This document shows, in pieces, positions 15,114 through 24,600 of a stretch of 64,000 nucleotides of DNA; within the stretch, counting starts at the first letter, position 1; each line of letters opens with the position of its first letter. The notes beneath the pieces are model-generated. The model was not told where the DNA came from and made no database searches. It saw only the letters and a list, made by a program, of their open reading frames with translations. Source of the DNA: Microbacterium sp. CSI-V (lineage in GTDB: Bacteria; Actinomycetota; Actinomycetes; Actinomycetales; Microbacteriaceae); NCBI RefSeq assembly GCF_001984105.1, contig NZ_MTQM01000006.1, positions 62,001 through 126,000 of the forward strand, read 5' to 3'. The position numbers and the translations under genes are program-made.

Positions 15114-16643
15114 ATGTCCGAGCCCACCACCGCCAACAACGGATCTCCCGTCGCCAGCGACGAGCATTCCCAGAGCGTCGGGGCCGACGGCTCCATCGCC
15201 CTGACCGACCACTATCTGATCGAGAAGCTCGCGCAGTTCAATCGCGAGCGCGTGCCAGAGCGCGTGGTGCACGCGAAGGGCGGCGGGGCCTTCGGCACCT
15301 TCCGCACCACGGGCGACGTCTCGGCGTACACCCGCGCGGCGCTGTTCCAGCCCGGTGTCGAGACCGAGATGCTCGCGCGCTTCTCCTCCGTCGCCGGCGA
15401 GCAGGGGAGCCCGGACACCTGGCGCGACCCGCGCGGGTTCTCGCTGAAGTTCTACACGACCGAGGGCAACTACGACCTCGTCGGCAACAACACCCCGGTC
15501 TTCTTCGTGAAGGACGGGATCAAGTTCCCCGACTTCATCCGGTCGCAGAAGCGCCTGCCGGGCAGCCACCTGCGCGACAACACGATGCAGTGGGACTTCT
15601 GGACTCTGTCGCCCGAGAGCGCGCACCAGGTCACCTGGCTCATGGGTGACCGTGGCATCCCGGCCTCGTGGCGGCACATGAACGGGTACGGGTCGCACAC
15701 CTACCAGTGGATCAATGCCGCGGGCGAACGGTTCTGGGTGAAGTACCACTTCCACACCGACCAGGGCCACAAGACCCTGACGCAGGACGAAGCCGACCAG
15801 ATCGCAGGTCAGGACGCCGACTTCCACATCCGCGACCTCTACGCCGCGATCGAGCGCGCCGAGTTCCCGACGTGGACCCTCAAGGTGCAGATCATGCCGT
15901 ACGAGGATGCCAAGACCTACCGCTTCAACCCGTTCGACCTGACGAAGGTGTGGCCGCACAGCGACTACCCCGAGATCGAGGTCGGCACGATGGAGCTGAA
16001 CCGCAACCCGGGCAACTACTTCGCGGAGATCGAGCAGGCGGCCTTCGAGCCGTCGAACTTCGTGCCCGGTATCGACGGCAGCCCCGACAAGATGCTGCAG
16101 GCGCGCATCTTCAGCTACGCCGATGCGCACCGCTACCGCGTCGGCACGAACTACCAGCAGCTGCCGGTCAACCGTCCCCACACCGAGGTGCACTCGTACT
16201 CGAAGGAGGGCGCGATGCGCTACGAGTACAACCCGCCCGAGGTGCCCGTGTACGCCCCGAACTCGGCCGGGGGCCCGACGGCCGATCCGCGACGCGCGGG
16301 CGACGGCGGCTGGCAGAGCGACGGCGAGCTCGTCCGGTCGGCGGCGACCCTGCACCCCGAGGACGACGACTTCGGCCAGGCGGGGACACTCGTGCGCGAG
16401 GTGATGTCGGCGGAGGCCCGCGACCGACTCGTGGAGACGATCACCGGGCACGTCGGTGGCGTCACCCGTGCCGAGGTGCGCGGCCGGGCCGTGCAGTACT
16501 GGAAGAACGTGGATGCCGAGATCGGCGCGCGCGTCGAGGCCGGCCTCCCGCCGCTCGAGGACTCGACGGCCCCCGGTGAGCAGCTCAGCGAGCCCAACCC
16601 CGACGGCGACCTCGTCGGTCGGGACGTCGCGGGACGCGTCTGA
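15114..16643 (+). CDS. katA: Heme catalase (clade 3)
   Basis: A 509-residue monofunctional catalase that converts hydrogen peroxide to water and oxygen. The distal histidine is His53 ([14 protein letters not shown]), the distal asparagine is Asn126 ([10 protein letters not shown]), and the proximal heme tyrosine lies in [14 protein letters not shown]. The length fits small-subunit catalases. The ATG has a GTGAGGAGC ribosome site, and a TAGCGT box (15072-15077) gives a short leader. Nearby stress genes fit peroxide defence; no OxyR or Fur gene adjoins it. Confidence 0.95.
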   Translation: MSEPTTANNGSPVASDEHSQSVGADGSIALTDHYLIEKLAQFNRERVPERVVHAKGGGAFGTFRTTGDVSAYTRAALFQPGVETEMLARFSSVAGEQGSPDTWRDPRGFSLKFYTTEGNYDLVGNNTPVFFVKDGIKFPDFIRSQKRLPGSHLRDNTMQWDFWTLSPESAHQVTWLMGDRGIPASWRHMNGYGSHTYQWINAAGERFWVKYHFHTDQGHKTLTQDEADQIAGQDADFHIRDLYAAIERAEFPTWTLKVQIMPYEDAKTYRFNPFDLTKVWPHSDYPEIEVGTMELNRNPGNYFAEIEQAAFEPSNFVPGIDGSPDKMLQARIFSYADAHRYRVGTNYQQLPVNRPHTEVHSYSKEGAMRYEYNPPEVPVYAPNSAGGPTADPRRAGDGGWQSDGELVRSAATLHPEDDDFGQAGTLVREVMSAEARDRLVETITGHVGGVTRAEVRGRAVQYWKNVDAEIGARVEAGLPPLEDSTAPGEQLSEPNPDGDLVGRDVAGRV

Positions 16644-16665
16644 TCCGACGCCGGCGGGATCGCGT

Positions 16666-17253
16666 TCACACCGTGGCGCGGTCCCGCCGGGTCAGGCGGA
16701 ATCGGGATGCCAGCACCCCGGCGACCAGCGCTCCGAGCCCGCCGGCGACCATGTCGCCGATGGTGTCGTCGTACGTGACGAAGATACTGTCGGTGATGAA
16801 GCGGTAGCCGAACCACTCCACCATCTCCCAGACCGCGCTGAGAGCCAGACCCGCGGTCGTCGCGACGACGATCGGTGTCCTGCGGGCGCCGGTGGGCACG
16901 ATCACCCGCGTGTCGTCGAGCACCACGAGCGCGACGGCGGCGAGCACCCCCGTGCACACCGCGTGAACCAGGAGATCCCAGCCCGTCCAAGCGCGGTACA
17001 GGTCGATCACGTTGCTGCCCGCCGCAACGATGACGGTCAGGCAGACGGCGAGATCGAGACCGGAACGCAGGCCCAGCATTCGCGAGAGCATCACCGCCGG
17101 CAACGTCATCGAAAGCACGGCGGTGTCGGTGGCGGGAAGCGCGAAGGCGGCGACCAAGACCCCGACGATCGCGATGGCGCGCACGGCATCCGCGATCCAC
17201 TCCGTCGCTGTCCGGGGCGGCCGCTTCAGATTGGCGTACAGCGCTGCGATCAC
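16666..17253 (-). CDS. Polytopic membrane protein, unknown function
   Basis: A 195-residue protein with about six membrane segments. A polar loop WEMVEWFGYRFITDSIFVTYDDTIGDMVAGGLGAL near the C-terminus resembles the acidic motif of DUF2238-type membrane proteins; the resemblance is partial. The GTG overlaps the stop of the upstream EEP gene (GTGA), making it the last gene of a glycosyltransferase-EEP-membrane operon. Confidence 0.7.
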   Translation of the reverse strand: MIAALYANLKRPPRTATEWIADAVRAIAIVGVLVAAFALPATDTAVLSMTLPAVMLSRMLGLRSGLDLAVCLTVIVAAGSNVIDLYRAWTGWDLLVHAVCTGVLAAVALVVLDDTRVIVPTGARRTPIVVATTAGLALSAVWEMVEWFGYRFITDSIFVTYDDTIGDMVAGGLGALVAGVLASRFRLTRRDRATV

Positions 17254-18077
17254 CGCGGCACCGGGATGCGCACGACGGCCTGTACCGGCAGGTGGTCGGA
17301 CGGCCAACTCGTGCCCGTCGGGCGCGGGTCGATGCCTGTCGCGCGGACGCCGACGTCGGGCGTCGCGAGGATCGCGTCGATGCGGCGAGCGCCAACCCGC
17401 GGCCTCCGGTAGTTGTTGAACGTCCCCCATTCGACGGTCCGGCGGGCGGGGGCGTACGCCCACGTGTCGATGAGACCGCCGTCCGCGAACATGTCCGCGA
17501 GCTCGGCCGAGCGGATGGGGGCGTTCACATCGGCCGTGAACAGCAGAGGAAGGTCCTCGGCGGCGACGAGCTCGGCGAGCCAGCGGGCGGAACGACGCCG
17601 CGCGCGGCGGGAGAACGCGTCGAAGTGGCTGTTGACGAAGACGAACGGGGCGCCCGTGGCCGAATCGACGAACCGCGCGATGACCGCGACGCGCGGAATC
17701 GTATTGCCCCAGCCGACCGAGCCGTCGATCGCCGGGGTGTCGGACAGAGCCACCTGCGTCCAATCGAGCAGTTCGAGCCGGTCGCGGTCGTAGAAGATCG
17801 GCGTCCCCTCGCCGTCGCGGTCCCGCCCGCGGCCGTGGCCGATGCGGCCGTAGGCGCTCCCGAGCGACTGCTGCACCCACCGCGCCTGGTCGGGGCGGGC
17901 CTCCTGGGATCCGAGCACGTGCGGCTTGTTCGCGCCGAGGTACACGCGGAGCCGCTCTTTGCGGAGACCCCAGCGGTCCTCCGGAGGCCACGTGAGGCGT
18001 TCGAAGCGACGGCGGATGTTGAAGCTCATGACGTGGAGGTCGGGGGCTTCCACGTTCGGGAACAGCACCGCGCCCAT
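17250..18077 (-). CDS. Endonuclease/exonuclease/phosphatase (EEP) family protein
   Basis: A 275-residue protein of the DNase-I-like EEP fold: HVMSFNIRRRFERLT, then SQEARPDQARWVQQSL (catalytic Glu), FVFVNSHFDAFSRRAR, FTADVNAPIRSAE and PSDHLPVQAVV (the closing S-D-H motif). Metal-dependent phosphodiesterase or phosphatase activity on nucleic acid, lipid or sugar phosphates is expected; no signal peptide is seen. Start and stop of neighbours are coupled: its ATG overlaps the glycosyltransferase TGA by one base and its TGA overlaps the next GTG. Confidence 0.87.
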   Translation of the reverse strand: MGAVLFPNVEAPDLHVMSFNIRRRFERLTWPPEDRWGLRKERLRVYLGANKPHVLGSQEARPDQARWVQQSLGSAYGRIGHGRGRDRDGEGTPIFYDRDRLELLDWTQVALSDTPAIDGSVGWGNTIPRVAVIARFVDSATGAPFVFVNSHFDAFSRRARRRSARWLAELVAAEDLPLLFTADVNAPIRSAELADMFADGGLIDTWAYAPARRTVEWGTFNNYRRPRVGARRIDAILATPDVGVRATGIDPRPTGTSWPSDHLPVQAVVRIPVPR

Positions 18078-18814
18078 CAGCGCCCCAGCCTCTGTCGCCG
18101 TGCCCACCGCAGCGGCGGGATCTCGCGCGGCCAGTGCGCGAAGACCGTACCCATGCCGCGCGAGAAGCTCTTCGCGAACCGTCGCGGGCGGACCGTCCGC
18201 GACGAGACGCGCATCTCGGACCGACCCGGCACGATGCGAATGCGGTGGTGTTCGCCGAGGTGGAACGCGAGGTCGAGATCGTCGTGCAGCTCGGGGTCGA
18301 GGTGGACCGCGTCGCGCACCGCGAGCCACGCCCTACGCCGGAATGCCATGTTCGACCCCCACAGCGGCGCGTGCCCCAGAGCCGGGTACGCGAAGGCCGC
18401 GTACGTGCCGAGGAACGCCCACGCCATCGGCCGGCGCCCCCGCGGAGGCCCGTCGTGGAACACGGCACCGGCGGTGACGGCATCCACGTCGGGGTCGGAG
18501 AGCGCGGCGGTCATGTACGCGATCCAGCCCGGGCCGGGGAGGCTGTCGGCGTCGAGGCGCAGGATCAGGTCGCCCGTCGCGGCGTCGTAGCCGGCGGCCG
18601 CGGCGGCGGGGATGCCGCGCTCGCCGCAGAACACCACGCGCGCGCCCGCGGCGCGGGCGACGTCGGCGCTGTCATCCGTCGAGGCATTGTCGACGACGAC
18701 GATCTCGTCTGCCGGACGGGTCTGCGCGGCGAGGGCATCGAGGCACCCGGCGAGGGGCACGGCGTCGTCTCGGACGGGGATGACGACCGAGACGGTCGGG
18801 GCGGCGAGAGTCAT
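18077..18814 (-). CDS. Family 2 glycosyltransferase
   Basis: A 245-residue GT-A glycosyltransferase. It opens with VSVVIPVRDDAVPLAGCLDALAAQT, the nucleotide-sugar domain; the DXD-like metal site is LRLDADSLPG, and HDDLDLAFHLGEHHRI is the acceptor-side motif. No membrane span is evident. It would transfer a sugar to a lipid or polysaccharide acceptor at the inner membrane face. It is the first gene of a coupled trio. TAGCGT eight bases before the ATG suggests a leaderless transcript. Confidence 0.86.
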   Translation of the reverse strand: MTLAAPTVSVVIPVRDDAVPLAGCLDALAAQTRPADEIVVVDNASTDDSADVARAAGARVVFCGERGIPAAAAAGYDAATGDLILRLDADSLPGPGWIAYMTAALSDPDVDAVTAGAVFHDGPPRGRRPMAWAFLGTYAAFAYPALGHAPLWGSNMAFRRRAWLAVRDAVHLDPELHDDLDLAFHLGEHHRIRIVPGRSEMRVSSRTVRPRRFAKSFSRGMGTVFAHWPREIPPLRWARRQRLGR

Positions 18815-18881
18815 CGCGTGCCACGCTAGCGGCCGCGGCCTCCGGCGCGCGGTGCCTTGCGCTCTGCGTACCCTGGATGCC

Positions 18882-19622
18882 ATGGCATCCGCGGCATCCG
18901 TCCTCAACGTCTCGGCGTATCTGTTCACTCGGATCGACGACCCGGCGGCGCTCCGGCCCGTGCTGCGCGAGCGCGCCGGGGACGCGGGGCTGCGCGGGAC
19001 GATCCTGCTCGCGGAGGAGGGCATGAACCTGTTCCTCGCGGGTGAGCCGGATGCCGTGCGGGGCTTCGTCGACGGGCTGCGCGTCGACTTTCCGGCTCTT
19101 GAGACGAAGGAGAGCTGGTCGGATGCCGTGCCCTTCGGCCGCCTCCTCGTGAAGGTCAAGCGCGAGATCATCCGCATGGATCGCCCCGAGGTGCGCCCGC
19201 AGGACGGTCGCGCGCCCGCGGTGACTCCCGCGACGCTCCGCCGCTGGCTCGACCGCGGAGCCGACGACGACGGTCGCGAGGTCGTGCTCGTGGACACGCG
19301 GAACGCCTTCGAGGTCGACTACGGCACGTTCTCGGGCGCCCGCGACTGGCGCATCGAGCGGTTCACCCAGTTCCCGGATGCCGCGAGCGCCCACCGCGAC
19401 GAGCTCGACGGCAAGACCGTGGTGAGCTTCTGCACCGGCGGTATCCGGTGCGAGAAGGCGGCCCTTTACCTGCGCGACCAGGGTCTCGACGCGTACCAGC
19501 TCGACGGCGGCATCCTCGGCTGGTTCGCCGCCGAGGGAAACGCGCACTGGGACGGCGACTGCTTCGTGTTCGACGAGCGCGAGGCCCTCGACCCGGCGCT
19601 GTCCGCCCGCGCGGGCGCCTGA
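18882..19622 (+). CDS. trhO: tRNA uridine(34) hydroxylase, rhodanese domain (TrhO/YceA family)
   Basis: A 246-residue protein with an N-terminal ferredoxin-like domain (AEEGMNLFLAGEP) and a C-terminal rhodanese domain with active-site loop CTGGIRCEKA. Both are diagnostic of TrhO, which uses O2 to hydroxylate uridine 34 of certain tRNAs in 5-methoxyuridine synthesis. The FEVDYGTFSGA segment is conserved. The C-terminus is short, as in some actinobacterial members. TACCCT seven bases before the ATG suggests a leaderless transcript. Confidence 0.9.
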   Translation: MASAASVLNVSAYLFTRIDDPAALRPVLRERAGDAGLRGTILLAEEGMNLFLAGEPDAVRGFVDGLRVDFPALETKESWSDAVPFGRLLVKVKREIIRMDRPEVRPQDGRAPAVTPATLRRWLDRGADDDGREVVLVDTRNAFEVDYGTFSGARDWRIERFTQFPDAASAHRDELDGKTVVSFCTGGIRCEKAALYLRDQGLDAYQLDGGILGWFAAEGNAHWDGDCFVFDEREALDPALSARAGA

Positions 19623-19625
19623 TCC

Positions 19626-20579
19626 ATGCTGTGGGATCAGCACGCGTGCGCCGAACTCGTCGAGAACGCTGACCTGACGGAGCTGCACCGCTACCGTCCG
19701 GCGGGCGGCGGACTCGTGTCGCTCAACGCCGGCTACGCGCCCCACGGCCCCGAGGTCGCGGCATCCATCCTTCGCGCGTTCCGTGCCCAGGTGACCGCGA
19801 TCGACGGCCTGGAGCTCGCCGCGACCGTCGCCGACGTCGATCGGATCGCCGCCGCCGGTGACACCGCCGTCGTCTTCGACCTCGAGGACGCAGCGCCCCT
19901 CGGGGGCGACCTCGATGCCGTCGCGACGCTCGTCGCTCAGGGGGTTCGCACGCTCGGCCCGGTCTACAACTACGCGAACGCGGCCGGGGGTGGATGCCTG
20001 GATGCCGACGACCCGGGGCTCTCGCGCTGGGGCCGCGACCTCGTCGCCGAGCTGAACCGGCGCGGCATGGTTCCGGACGGTTCGCACGTCGGCGCCCGGA
20101 CCTCGCTCGACATGTGCGCCGTGTCCACGCGGCCCGTCGTCTTCAGCCACTCGTGCATGCGAGCCGTGTGGGACCACCCCCGCAACATCACCGACGACCA
20201 GGCCCGTGCGGCCGCCGACACCGGGGGAGTCGTCGGCATCACCGGCGTCGGCATCTTCCTCGGCCCGAACACCCCCACGCTCGAAGCCATGCTGCGCCAC
20301 ATCGAGTACGCCGTCGAGGTCGTCGGCATCCGGCACGTGGGGGTGAGCACCGACTTCTCGTTCGACTGGGAGACGTTCCAGACCACCCTGGCCGAGAGCC
20401 CCGCGCTCTACGACGCGAGCTACACCGCGTGGGGCCCGGTCGAATGGATGCCACCCGAGACCTTCGTCGGCCTGGGCGCGGCGCTCCGCGACCGCGGGTG
20501 GGACGATGCCGATATCGCGGCGGTGCTCGGCGGGAACTTCCGCCGCGTCGCCCTGGAGAGCTGGGAGCCTCAGCCATGA
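19626..20579 (+). CDS. Membrane-dipeptidase-like protein (peptidase M19 family), divergent ligands
   Basis: A 317-residue amidohydrolase-type barrel of the renal dipeptidase (M19) family, seen in LWDQHACAE (D-x-H), TLGPVYNYAN, VFSHSCMRAVWDHPRNITDD, VGITGVGIFLG and GVSTDF. Some ligands differ from the textbook pattern: the bridging glutamate region reads VVFDLEDAAP rather than the usual I-E-G. It may therefore act on another amide or peptide, or be a relative with altered metal use. It lies 3 bp after trhO and overlaps the next gene by ATGA. Confidence 0.8.
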   Translation: MLWDQHACAELVENADLTELHRYRPAGGGLVSLNAGYAPHGPEVAASILRAFRAQVTAIDGLELAATVADVDRIAAAGDTAVVFDLEDAAPLGGDLDAVATLVAQGVRTLGPVYNYANAAGGGCLDADDPGLSRWGRDLVAELNRRGMVPDGSHVGARTSLDMCAVSTRPVVFSHSCMRAVWDHPRNITDDQARAAADTGGVVGITGVGIFLGPNTPTLEAMLRHIEYAVEVVGIRHVGVSTDFSFDWETFQTTLAESPALYDASYTAWGPVEWMPPETFVGLGAALRDRGWDDADIAAVLGGNFRRVALESWEPQP

Positions 20580-21076
20580 CCGAACTGACCGACGGAGCCG
20601 TGCTGCGCCCCGCCCGCCCCGGCGACGAGGCCGGGATCCTCGCCTGCATCCAGGCGCTCGCCGACTACGAACGCGAACCGGATGCCGTCGACAACACGGT
20701 CGACATGCTCACGGCCACGCTCTTCGGTGACGACCCGCGCGCCTGCGCGTTCGTCGTCGACGGGGGAGACGGCGAGATCCGCGCGATCGCGATCTGGTTC
20801 CTCACCTACTCGACCTGGACCGGCAAGCACGGCATCTGGCTCGAGGACCTCTACGTGCACGAGCGGTACCGATCGAACGGGTACGGAGTGGCGCTGCTGT
20901 CCGCGCTCGCCGCGGAATGCCTCGCGCAGGGGTACCCGCGGCTGGAGTGGACGGTGCTCGACTGGAACGAGCCCGCGATCGGGTTCTACCGTGCCCTGGG
21001 TGCCGAGGCGATGGAGGAGTGGACGACGCGGCGCGTCACCGGTGCGGCGCTGGAGGCGCTCGCGGCGCGGGGCTGA
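20576..21076 (+). CDS. GNAT-family N-acetyltransferase (SAT-like)
   Basis: A 166-residue acetyltransferase. The acetyl-CoA site is the LEDLYVHERYRSNGYGVALLSALA segment (R-x-x-G-x-G/A type), followed by LEWTVLDWNEPAIGFYRALGA, the motif B of diamine acetyltransferase-like proteins. It transfers acetyl from CoA to an amine; the substrate is uncertain, with polyamines or thialysine-like amines plausible. The ATG overlaps the stop of the M19-like gene. Confidence 0.87.
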   Translation: MTELTDGAVLRPARPGDEAGILACIQALADYEREPDAVDNTVDMLTATLFGDDPRACAFVVDGGDGEIRAIAIWFLTYSTWTGKHGIWLEDLYVHERYRSNGYGVALLSALAAECLAQGYPRLEWTVLDWNEPAIGFYRALGAEAMEEWTTRRVTGAALEALAARG

Positions 21077-21086
21077 CGCACCCCGG

Positions 21087-21521
21087 TCACGCGCGGTTCC
21101 AGGCGGGCGCCTGCTCGATCAACGCGGGCGTCGCGGAGAGCACGACGATCAGCGCCGCCAGCATGACGATGCCGCTGATGCCGAGAACGATGCTCACGGT
21201 GATGCGGCGGCCGCGGGACGGACGTGCGCCGCGGAAGCCGACGACCGCCGCCGACAGGAACCCGGCGAGCCAGACCACGAGTCCTGCGATGCCCATCGCG
21301 ATACCGATGGCGCGCTCCGAGTCATCCGAGTCCGAGTAGTGGATGACCGTCAGGCCGGGGCCGGCTGCCGTGAGCACGGCAGCGCCGAGCATCACGACGC
21401 CGAACAGGCCGACCGCGGTTGCGGCGACGGCGAGGAGTATGGCGCCGGTGCTACGCGCGTCCTCCTCCCTCTGCTGCTGGAGGATCCCGGGGGACATCGC
21501 GCGCGGGTGCTCGTCGGTCAT
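21087..21521 (-). CDS. Three/four-segment membrane protein, unknown function
   Basis: A 144-residue protein: a charged N-terminus (EHPRAMSPGILQQQREED), then hydrophobic segments near 28-52, 75-97 and 108-130, with an acidic loop SDSDDSERA between the first two. No family is recognised. It follows the M28-like gene by 7 bp on the same strand and is probably co-transcribed. A GTG two codons upstream is an alternative start. Confidence 0.65.
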   Translation of the reverse strand: MTDEHPRAMSPGILQQQREEDARSTGAILLAVAATAVGLFGVVMLGAAVLTAAGPGLTVIHYSDSDDSERAIGIAMGIAGLVVWLAGFLSAAVVGFRGARPSRGRRITVSIVLGISGIVMLAALIVVLSATPALIEQAPAWNRA

Positions 21522-21528
21522 GCGCACT

Positions 21529-22944
21529 TCACCGCCGCGCCCGCGACTGGCGCAGAAGAAACCAGGCGATCCGGGCGACCGCGAGAAGTTTCCGCAGCCG
21601 CCCGGGGCGCCGCACGGTGCCGAAGGCCGCGCGGTCGGGGGCGTCCGCGAGATGGCGCTGGAGGGCGCGGAAGCTGTCGATCTGGCGGGTGAGGAGATCG
21701 AGATCGACTGCGGCGTGCGCTGTCTCCGCCAGAAGCGAGACGGGGCCGGTCACGAGGGCGATGGCGGGGATGCCGTTCTCCCACAGCGGTTCGCCCTCGC
21801 CGAGGTGCACGACCGCACCCGGCCGCACCGGCCGCACCGCCGGGTTCCGCCACTCGGTGCGGACGAGCGCGTCGAACTCGCGGGTCGTGGCGTACAGCAG
21901 CTCCGGTTCGGCGGTGTCACCTCCGGCATCCATCGAGGGGTCGTCGTCGCGGCGGTGCTTCGCTCCGAGGTGTTCGATGACGAGTCCCGCCACGGCCGTC
22001 AGCCCGCCCGCCGCGGGCGACCACAGCTCGGGATGCGCGTGCAGCCAGGCCGTCGTGGCCTGGCCGTGCGTCGTCACCGCCGGGATGCGGAGGTGCCCGG
22101 CCACGAGGACGAACACGATCGTCCGGTCGTGCGGGGTGCCGGCCGCGTCGCGGGCGAGCTCGAGGAGACCGATGAACCCGTTCTCCTCCACGGCGTTGCC
22201 GCCGTCGCTGTGCGTGACGACGAGGACGCTCTCGTCGGCGTGCGGGCCCGTGCCCGGCGACACCGCCCAGACGGTGTCCATCGTCGCTCCCGGGTGGCGG
22301 GTGGCATCCAGGACGAGCGTCGCGGTCTCACCCCGGCGCGCGGCGGCGACGAGACCGTCGCCCTCGGACTCGGGCACCCAGACGGCGGGGAGACCCTGGT
22401 GAGGGCGAGTGAAGGGCAGGTACTGGCCGCGTGCCTCGTGGTCGTCCAGACCCCGCCAGACCGCGACGACGCCGACCACCCCCGCCGCGCGCGCCGCCGT
22501 GAGGTCGGTGCCCGCGAGCTCCGACGAGATGGCGGGATTCGCCACGGCGTCGAAAGGGAACCGGCCGTCCCACGAATCGAGGATGAGGGATGCCGGAGCC
22601 TCGACGTTGTCGACCTCGATGACGGCGATGCGACCCGCGGCCGCCGCCCAGCGCTTCCGCCGACCCGGGAGCAGGATGAGGGGAGCCGTGACGCCGGATG
22701 ATCCGGTCTCACCGGAGTACGGCCACGCCGAGGCCACCTCGACGGCGTCACCTTCCACCGTGAGTGACACGGCATCGTCCGCGGCATCCCAGCGCTCGAA
22801 CGAGCGGGTATCGCGTTCGACCCGGTAGCCGAGCTCGGCGAGCTCAGCGGCGACCTCGTCGGTGAGCGTGCGATGGGCGTCGTTCCCGGAGCGCCGAGGC
22901 CCGAGCGCGTTGAGACGGTCGATGTGTTCCGCGTACGTCGGCAT
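21529..22944 (-). CDS. M28-family peptidase-like protein
   Basis: A 471-residue protein with the co-catalytic-metal aminopeptidase fold. Features are VVTHSDGGNAVEENGFIGLLELA (the H-x-D ... E-x-x-E-like metal region), HDRTIVFVLVAGHLRIPA and GLVIEHLG, with a protease-associated-type insert earlier (LAGTDLTAARAAGVVGVVAVW). Spacing differs from classical M28 enzymes, and the C-terminus ends in a hydrophobic basic tail (LLAVARIAWFLLRQSRARR). No signal peptide is visible, so it is probably cytoplasmic or tail-anchored. Confidence 0.75.
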   Translation of the reverse strand: MPTYAEHIDRLNALGPRRSGNDAHRTLTDEVAAELAELGYRVERDTRSFERWDAADDAVSLTVEGDAVEVASAWPYSGETGSSGVTAPLILLPGRRKRWAAAAGRIAVIEVDNVEAPASLILDSWDGRFPFDAVANPAISSELAGTDLTAARAAGVVGVVAVWRGLDDHEARGQYLPFTRPHQGLPAVWVPESEGDGLVAAARRGETATLVLDATRHPGATMDTVWAVSPGTGPHADESVLVVTHSDGGNAVEENGFIGLLELARDAAGTPHDRTIVFVLVAGHLRIPAVTTHGQATTAWLHAHPELWSPAAGGLTAVAGLVIEHLGAKHRRDDDPSMDAGGDTAEPELLYATTREFDALVRTEWRNPAVRPVRPGAVVHLGEGEPLWENGIPAIALVTGPVSLLAETAHAAVDLDLLTRQIDSFRALQRHLADAPDRAAFGTVRRPGRLRKLLAVARIAWFLLRQSRARR

Positions 22945-22945
22945 G

Positions 22946-23272
22946 TCAGCCGAGGAAGGGACGCAGCTCGACGCGGCGACCGCAGGCGCGCGAACCCTCG
23001 ATCGCGAGGTCGCGTGCGGTGTCGACATCGGCCGCGTCGATGATCCAGAAACCGGCGACCCACTCCGCGGTGTCGTTCACCGGCCCCGGGGTGACCGTCG
23101 GCTCCCCGGACCGCGCGTCCACCACCGTCGAGTCGGCGGGGTGGGCGACGCCGGCGGCGAGGACCCACCGCCCCTCCGCGACGAGGCGGTCGTTGAACGC
23201 GTCGATCGCCGCACCCTCGTCGTCGGTCGCGGAAGAGCTGCGGTCGTCGATGACGTTGAGAAGGAATCGCAT
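22946..23272 (-). CDS. YciI/DGPF-like domain protein
   Basis: A 108-residue ferredoxin-like protein of the YCII superfamily: MRFLLNVIDDR, EGRWVLAAGVAHPADSTVV and EWVAGFWIIDAADVDTARDLA are the usual strands and helix. In actinobacteria such proteins often accompany ECF sigma factors, but none is nearby. It starts upstream of the M28-like gene with a 1-bp gap, so the two are co-transcribed. The function is unknown. Confidence 0.82.
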   Translation of the reverse strand: MRFLLNVIDDRSSSATDDEGAAIDAFNDRLVAEGRWVLAAGVAHPADSTVVDARSGEPTVTPGPVNDTAEWVAGFWIIDAADVDTARDLAIEGSRACGRRVELRPFLG

Positions 23273-23317
23273 GCGGCCACTGTGACACCGACCTCGGACA
23301 TGCCGAAAGGGGGCGTG

Positions 23318-24550
23318 TCACCCGAGGTCGTTCAGCACCGCCTCGGCGGCGCGCTGCCCGGAGACGAGCGCGCCCTGGATCGACGCGGTGTCGCGGTGGT
23401 CGCCGGCGACGTAGCGCCCGTCTCCCAGGCGGACCGGGCGCCGTAGGTGCAGCGGCGGGTCCTGCGCGGGGAGCGCCGCCGCGATGTCGTCGCGCCGCAG
23501 CAGCCGCCAGGGCCGGGTATCGGTGCCCCACAGCTCCTCGAGGTGCCGGCGGACGTCCGCCTCCGTCGCGGTGGTCGGCATCACGACGGTCGCCTCGACC
23601 AGGTGCTGCCCGCGCGGCGCGTAGGTCGGTGCGGTGTTCGTGACGATCGCGGTGTGGACGATCGGTCCTCGGCGCAGCCCGTCCACGCGCAGTGCGCCGT
23701 CGTCGTTGTGGCGGTCGTCGGTGGCGAACCACCACGTCTGCAGGCCCCGCGGGCGGGGGAGCGGGACGTCCAGACCGGGGGTCAGGCCGGTGGCCAGGAC
23801 GACGGCGCGGGCGTCGATGGCATCCGCGTTCTCGATCTCCACGCGCCATCCCCGACCGTGCGGCCGGGTTGCGGAGACGCGGTGGGCGAGACGGATGCCG
23901 GCTCCCGCCCGTCGCGCGGTGTCGGCCAGCTGCGCGGGGAGAGCGCCGATGCCCGCGGCGGGAACACCGGGGGTGCCGAGCGCGAAGCTGCGGACCAGCA
24001 GCCGCACGAAGGTGTCCGAGGACTCCTGATCGTCGTCGGCGAGCACGCCCGCAAGGAACGGTTCGAGGACGCTCTCGCGCAGGGGTCCGCGCAACCCGGC
24101 CCGGTCCCACGCCTCGGCGAGACGGCGATCGGGACCGCGCTTCACCGCGCGCGGATTCGCGAGGACGGGAAGCGCCCATCGCGCGAGGGATAGCAGGTCG
24201 GCGGGGCGTACGAGTCCGCTCCCGAGCGACGCCGGGATCGTCGCCGGGTGGCGGAGGGGATGGGCGATACGGGCCACGCCGTCATCGAGCCGCACCGAGA
24301 GGGCCACCGGGAACCGGCGCAATGCCAGCGCACCGACGTCCACCCACCGCCGCACCGCCGGATACGCGGGGTTCAGCACGTGGAAGCCGCGGTCGAGGCG
24401 GAACCCGTCGACGACGTCGGTACGCTCGCGCCCGCCGACGGCGTCCTCCGCCTCGAGGACGACGACGTCGCGTCCCGCCTCGGCCAGCCGTGTTGCGCAT
24501 CGCAACCCCGCGAGTCCCGCACCGATCACCACGACGTCGTATCCGCTCAC
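23318..24550 (-). CDS. FAD-dependent amine-oxidase/protoporphyrinogen-oxidase-like oxidoreductase
   Basis: A 410-residue flavoprotein. The Rossmann loop VVVIGAGLAGLRCATRLAEAG (residues 5-25), the VLEAEDAVGGRERTD segment, and the C-terminal DGRYVAGDHRDTASIQGALVSG FAD-closing motif define the family that includes phytoene desaturase and protoporphyrinogen oxidase relatives. The GTG is preceded by TACGCT at six bases, giving a leaderless transcript. No carotenoid or heme genes adjoin it, so the substrate is open. Confidence 0.85.
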   Translation of the reverse strand: MSGYDVVVIGAGLAGLRCATRLAEAGRDVVVLEAEDAVGGRERTDVVDGFRLDRGFHVLNPAYPAVRRWVDVGALALRRFPVALSVRLDDGVARIAHPLRHPATIPASLGSGLVRPADLLSLARWALPVLANPRAVKRGPDRRLAEAWDRAGLRGPLRESVLEPFLAGVLADDDQESSDTFVRLLVRSFALGTPGVPAAGIGALPAQLADTARRAGAGIRLAHRVSATRPHGRGWRVEIENADAIDARAVVLATGLTPGLDVPLPRPRGLQTWWFATDDRHNDDGALRVDGLRRGPIVHTAIVTNTAPTYAPRGQHLVEATVVMPTTATEADVRRHLEELWGTDTRPWRLLRRDDIAAALPAQDPPLHLRRPVRLGDGRYVAGDHRDTASIQGALVSGQRAAEAVLNDLG

Positions 24551-24600
24551 GTTTCGAGCGTAGGGAGGGCACGTTGCCGGGGAGCGGGGGTTGCGGCCGC

